64,000 bases of DNA from OMIW01 sp044235645. Its GTDB lineage: Bacteria; Bdellovibrionota_C; UBA2361; OMIW01. The notes beneath the pieces are model-generated. The model ran no database searches and had not been told where the DNA came from. It worked only from the letters and a program-made list of their open reading frames with translations. Numbering within the stretch: the stretch's first letter is position 1; each line of letters starts with the position of its first letter. This document shows, one piece after another, positions 60,985 through 64,000 of the stretch. The translations under genes and the position numbers were made by a program. The stretch covers positions 52,321 to 116,320 of the forward strand of contig JBIIHQ010000010.1 of NCBI GenBank assembly GCA_044235645.1, in the 5' to 3' direction.

Positions 60985-63180
60985 TTACCCATACCGAGAA
61001 AGCCTGTCATCAATGAGGTCCACTGAGTTAGAGAGGTAGGAAGCTGCCCGTTCAACCCGGCTCAGGCCTGAACGAACGGAGCGAGCAGTAGTCATGAAAT
61101 AGGAGAGGGCTGAGTCGATATTGGCGAGTGAGTCTATGACTGATTGCTGTGTCGAGAGGTCGACAGTGAGGCCGGAGAACGGAGCGGTCTTCGTGGTTTG
61201 GGTTACCGTGTGCGGGAGGAGTCTCGTTATGTAGGCATCGAGTCCACCATTATTCGTTTTTCCCTCGAGACTGGGAGAACCACTCTCCCCAGTCAAGTAT
61301 AGTGAGGTATCTGAGAGGATCACAACGGGAGATTGATAGGACCCTCCCCCACCCCCCAAACGGGTCCACGCTCTCGACCCATCGGGATTGAAACGGGTTA
61401 TAAATCCAGACTGGCCACTCGTATTAGTCTGCCCCCCGAGTTCCTGGCTCGTGGTGGAGCCAAAAAGATAAATCCCTCCGTCGACAGAAACGGTTGCTCG
61501 TCTTATACCGGTCTCCTCACCCGTTCCACCCACTATCTTCGTCCATGCGTTGGTCCCATTTTGGCTCATTTTTAGGAGAAACGCGTCATACCCTCCACTC
61601 GTCGTTTGTCCATTAAGTGCGGTGCTGTCTGTTGTTCCACTCAAATACAGGCTCCCATCTGCACCAATTGATGCTGCTCTTATGTAATCAGTTCCTGACC
61701 CACCTCCTACCCTCGTCCAATTCTTGGTCCCATCCGAGTTGTATTTGCGAATAAAAAAATCCTGCCCCCCATTATTAGCCTGTCCATCGAGCGTTGCGCT
61801 GGTCGTTACACCACTAATATAAATGTCTCCGCTGGAGCTGACAGTAGGGCGCCCTATACTCCCCCCAACTTCCATCAGTTGTGTCCACTGTTTGGTACCA
61901 TCAGAGCTAAACTTCGTGATAAAAGCATCTCCACCTGGAATGACCGTTTGACCATCAAGCTGCTCACTGGAAGTGTGTCCCGATACGTAAATGTTTCCTG
62001 CTGTGTCGAATTCGAACCCCTGAAAGACCTCGTTGGACGCTCCCCCGACCACCCGCGTCCAGATCCTAGCCCCACTCGCGTCATACTTCGAGATAACGAC
62101 ATCGACTGCTCCCCCCGTCGTCTGACCATCAATCTGTGGACTGGAAGAGGTGGCTACCACATACAAATTTCCATTACCGTCTCCGGATCCCATTTGAACC
62201 GCACCTTCATCCCCCGTTCCCCCAAATAACTGAGTCCACGCCTTGGTCCCGTCCGCGTTGAATTTAGAAATAAAGACATCAACTCCCCCGTTACTTGTCT
62301 GGCCATCCACCTCCGCACTGTCCGTCACTCCTGCGATGAAAACACTACCGCTAGGGTCGAATACCAAACTGTCCCCATCATCCCCCCCTGCCCCCCCCAC
62401 CAATTGCGTCCACGCCTTTGATCCATCGGGGTTTACCTTGATGATGTAGCTATCTCGGAGTCCGTTGACAGTCTTACCGTCAAGTTGCGTACTTCGGGTC
62501 GTACCCGTGAGATAAAGACCGCCATCCACCCCAATCCCGCGGCCTACGACTGATTCATCCCCGGTCCCACCCAACAATTGAGTCCACTCCTTTACCGGCT
62601 GACTCGTATCAGTGAGCGTAAATGTCTGCTTACCAGATAGCTTAACCCCAAACGAGCGACCAGAGCCGCCCCCCGTCGGCACCCGAATCTCCGCCGCTAC
62701 CCCGGAAAATAATCTCTTACCCTCATAAGTGGCGCCCTTAACTACGTCCTTGGCCTGCGCCAACAATCCATTCACCTCGCTCGCGATCGCCGCACGGTCA
62801 GCACCCACATCATTAGCGGTGCTCGCAAGTTCCCGCGCCTGTTCGACCAATGACTTACCAAGCGCAAAGGCACTCTCCGCTGCTGATAGTTTACCTATCC
62901 CGGCCAGAGCATTCTGAAGGGCCCGCATCCCAGATTCCCGCTGCGCTACTAATCTCCGACGGGTCATATCGGAGGTCACCGTTTCTCGGACCACGCCCGG
63001 GCTCCTCCTTGGCCCCGAGGACAAGGTCAGGCCGTTGCGCTCTGTCACGCTCGCATTTATCCCCAACGAAGAGGCCGCAGTTGACCCACCGCCAGAGCTC
63101 GCTCCGGTCGTACCAGCAGACGCGACCTGAGTAGCCACCCAACGCCTCAGCGACATGCCGTTCATTACCTTTGGCAACAT
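60985..63180 (-). CDS. Flagellin-like protein with an eight-repeat SBBP beta-propeller domain
   Basis: From the ATG at 63180 the protein is 731 aa and has three parts. Residues about 65-160 form a flagellin-like N-terminal coiled coil ('LVEQARELASTANDVGADRA' to 'ATYEGKRLFSG'). Residues about 198-660 hold eight repeats of about 58 residues with the pattern W-T-x-L/V-x-G-G ... G-x-I/L-Y-x-x-G-x-T ... L-D/N-G-Q-T ... F-I-x-K-x-x-x-D-G-T, the SBBP type of beta-propeller. Residues about 668-731 form the C-terminal helical hairpin ('LANIDSALSYFMTTARSVRS'), as in flagellin D1. The propeller thus occupies the place of the variable outer flagellin domain. The ends are shorter than standard D0. A paralogue lies 54 bp upstream. 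Confidence 0.85.
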   Translation of the reverse strand: MLPKVMNGMSLRRWVATQVASAGTTGASSGGGSTAASSLGINASVTERNGLTLSSGPRRSPGVVRETVTSDMTRRRLVAQRESGMRALQNALAGIGKLSAAESAFALGKSLVEQARELASTANDVGADRAAIASEVNGLLAQAKDVVKGATYEGKRLFSGVAAEIRVPTGGGSGRSFGVKLSGKQTFTLTDTSQPVKEWTQLLGGTGDESVVGRGIGVDGGLYLTGTTRSTQLDGKTVNGLRDSYIIKVNPDGSKAWTQLVGGAGGDDGDSLVFDPSGSVFIAGVTDSAEVDGQTSNGGVDVFISKFNADGTKAWTQLFGGTGDEGAVQMGSGDGNGNLYVVATSSSPQIDGQTTGGAVDVVISKYDASGARIWTRVVGGASNEVFQGFEFDTAGNIYVSGHTSSEQLDGQTVIPGGDAFITKFSSDGTKQWTQLMEVGGSIGRPTVSSSGDIYISGVTTSATLDGQANNGGQDFFIRKYNSDGTKNWTRVGGGSGTDYIRAASIGADGSLYLSGTTDSTALNGQTTSGGYDAFLLKMSQNGTNAWTKIVGGTGEETGIRRATVSVDGGIYLFGSTTSQELGGQTNTSGQSGFITRFNPDGSRAWTRLGGGGGSYQSPVVILSDTSLYLTGESGSPSLEGKTNNGGLDAYITRLLPHTVTQTTKTAPFSGLTVDLSTQQSVIDSLANIDSALSYFMTTARSVRSGLSRVERAASYLSNSVDLIDDRLSRYG

Positions 63181-63234
63181 CAATGCTTCTCTCTAACCCT
63201 TCACCGCCGAGAAAAAGGTAAGTTGTACCCTCAC

Positions 63235-64000
63235 CTATTTCCCGATGTACTGACTCAGAAAATTATTTACCAATCGCCGCTTAACCTGTTTCACCTCTCC
63301 AAGAAGCCGCTTTTGTTCCTCAACTGATGAGGAGAAACTTTCGACATCCGCAACGAAAGCAGGTTGGGGCCCTACCTGACCGACTGCGGTTTCGAGCGAT
63401 TCGCCCGAATTTGCGAGATAACTCAGAGACCGGTTGGCGCGGATGAGCCCTGATCTGACATTGCGTGCAGTAGCGGTGAACGAATAAAGGGCTGCGTCAA
63501 TGCTTGCAAGGGCGGTTGTGGTGGCATTAGCAGTCGACAGATCGACGGTAAGGCCCGTGAACACGGAAGTGGAAGTGGCGGAAGCAGAGGTCGAGTGGGA
63601 TAGTTTGATAATAAACGCATCCTGTTGACCACTCACCGTCTGCCCATCGAGGGTCCCTCCTATTGTTCCACCACTCGTTGAGCCCTCCTGTCCAGAAGCG
63701 GAAGTGGGGGCGGTTAGTCCGCTCACATAAACGTCCCCATTACTGTCAATCGCGAGACCATCACCCTCTTCTAACCCGTCCCCCCCTAAAAGCCTCGTCC
63801 AATCCTTCGTCCCGTCGGGCTTGTACTTAGTAATAAAGGCGTCCCTGCCCCCTCTGACAGTTTGTCCATCGAGAGTTGAAGAGGTCGTGTCTCCGGCGAC
63901 AAAAATGCCACTATCGATACCAGTTATAACGATGCGACTGACTTCGTTCCCCGACCCTCCTAAGAACCGCGTCCAACCCCTGGTCCCATCAGGGGTGATC
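63235..64000 (-). CDS. Second flagellin-like/SBBP protein, C-terminal part (runs off window)
   Basis: The frame is open from the right edge (first full codon at 63999) to the stop at 63235, giving about 255 residues. At least two full and one partial SBBP repeats are seen ('GWTRFLGGSGNEVSRIV', 'TLDGQTVRGGRDAFITKYK', 'DWTRLLGGDGLEEGDGLAI'), then a Ser/Thr/Gly-rich linker and the flagellin-like C-terminal hairpin ('FTGLTVDLS' to 'ARNVRSGLIRANRSLSYLA'), closely like its neighbour. Beyond this it has 50 extra residues with a charged coiled coil ending 'FLSQYIGK' that the other copy lacks, which could supply a D0-like terminal helix. Confidence 0.82.
   Translation of the reverse strand, partial: ITPDGTRGWTRFLGGSGNEVSRIVITGIDSGIFVAGDTTSSTLDGQTVRGGRDAFITKYKPDGTKDWTRLLGGDGLEEGDGLAIDSNGDVYVSGLTAPTSASGQEGSTSGGTIGGTLDGQTVSGQQDAFIIKLSHSTSASATSTSVFTGLTVDLSTANATTTALASIDAALYSFTATARNVRSGLIRANRSLSYLANSGESLETAVGQVGPQPAFVADVESFSSSVEEQKRLLGEVKQVKRRLVNNFLSQYIGK

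Noticed and set aside
61000..64000. Tandem SBBP repeats as DNA-level repeats or a CRISPR-like array
   Set aside because: The periodicity (about 174 bp) is in protein-coding repeats of a beta-propeller; the DNA copies are diverged and in frame.

Overview
The window is a chromosomal stretch from a Gram-negative (diderm), moderately GC-rich bacterium. The envelope genes show this: LptD, a nucleotide-sugar block, lipoprotein and Tat-independent signal peptides, and a PstS-type periplasmic binding protein. Housekeeping genes (metH, murF, sufBCD, thyA, folA, ispE, gnd, accD, dksA) are dense and intact. I see no insertion sequence, integrase, CRISPR array or rRNA. The lineage cannot be fixed from sequence reading alone. 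A flagellar export-switch paralogue, flagellin-like proteins, an Rrf2-linked SUF system and many lineage-specific orphans would fit a deltaproteobacteria-like group, but that is inference.

Layout. 1-930: N-terminal part of a ClpC/ClpA-type ATPase leaving the window. 1.2-5.0 kb: a 581-aa orphan, then hisC and a HisN-type histidinol phosphatase. 5.0-6.0 kb: a lone pstS. 6.1-13.3 kb (minus): murF, metH and two tandem MESH1/SpoT-like HD hydrolases. 13.5-15.0 kb: an internally duplicated orphan and a small membrane protein. 15.1-17.2 kb: a coupled dgcN-dgcA pair for D-glutamate use. 17.5-22.0 kb: mnmM, two paralogous orphans, a broken GH130 gene and a stand-alone FlhB C-domain protein. 22.0-25.9 kb: a long non-coding stretch, then a sugar aminotransferase and a PglF/WbpM-type dehydratase. 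26-31 kb (minus): an AI-2E-type permease, a Na/Ca-type exchanger, and livF-livG-livM with an unusual LivG. 31.4 kb: a pilin-like protein with a betagamma-crystallin domain. 33.1-39.3 kb: a divergent SUF locus (rrf2-sufSE versus sufBCD). 39.4-41.5 kb: a small orphan, tRNA-Arg(TCG), folA and thyA. 41.7-51.8 kb: an orphan, cysK, a lipoprotein, dksA, ispE, another orphan, gnd and a membrane-anchored trypsin-like protease. 51.8-60.6 kb (minus): accD-lptD-rmlB-rmlD-manC-gmd-rmd. 61-64 kb (minus): two tandem flagellin-like proteins carrying beta-propeller (SBBP) repeats.

How it works together. The right-hand block couples fatty-acid precursor supply (accD) and LPS export (lptD) to rhamnose-type nucleotide sugars. 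The SUF locus looks self-contained, with an Fe-S-sensing Rrf2 regulator facing sufBCD across a palindrome. The most unusual items are the flagellin/SBBP chimeras, the LivG with a membrane-like insertion inside its ATPase domain, the TadE-like/betagamma-crystallin protein, and a 19-bp palindromic element (GGTCTCAGAGACC followed by TNGGGG) found at three exact and two degenerate intergenic sites across the window.
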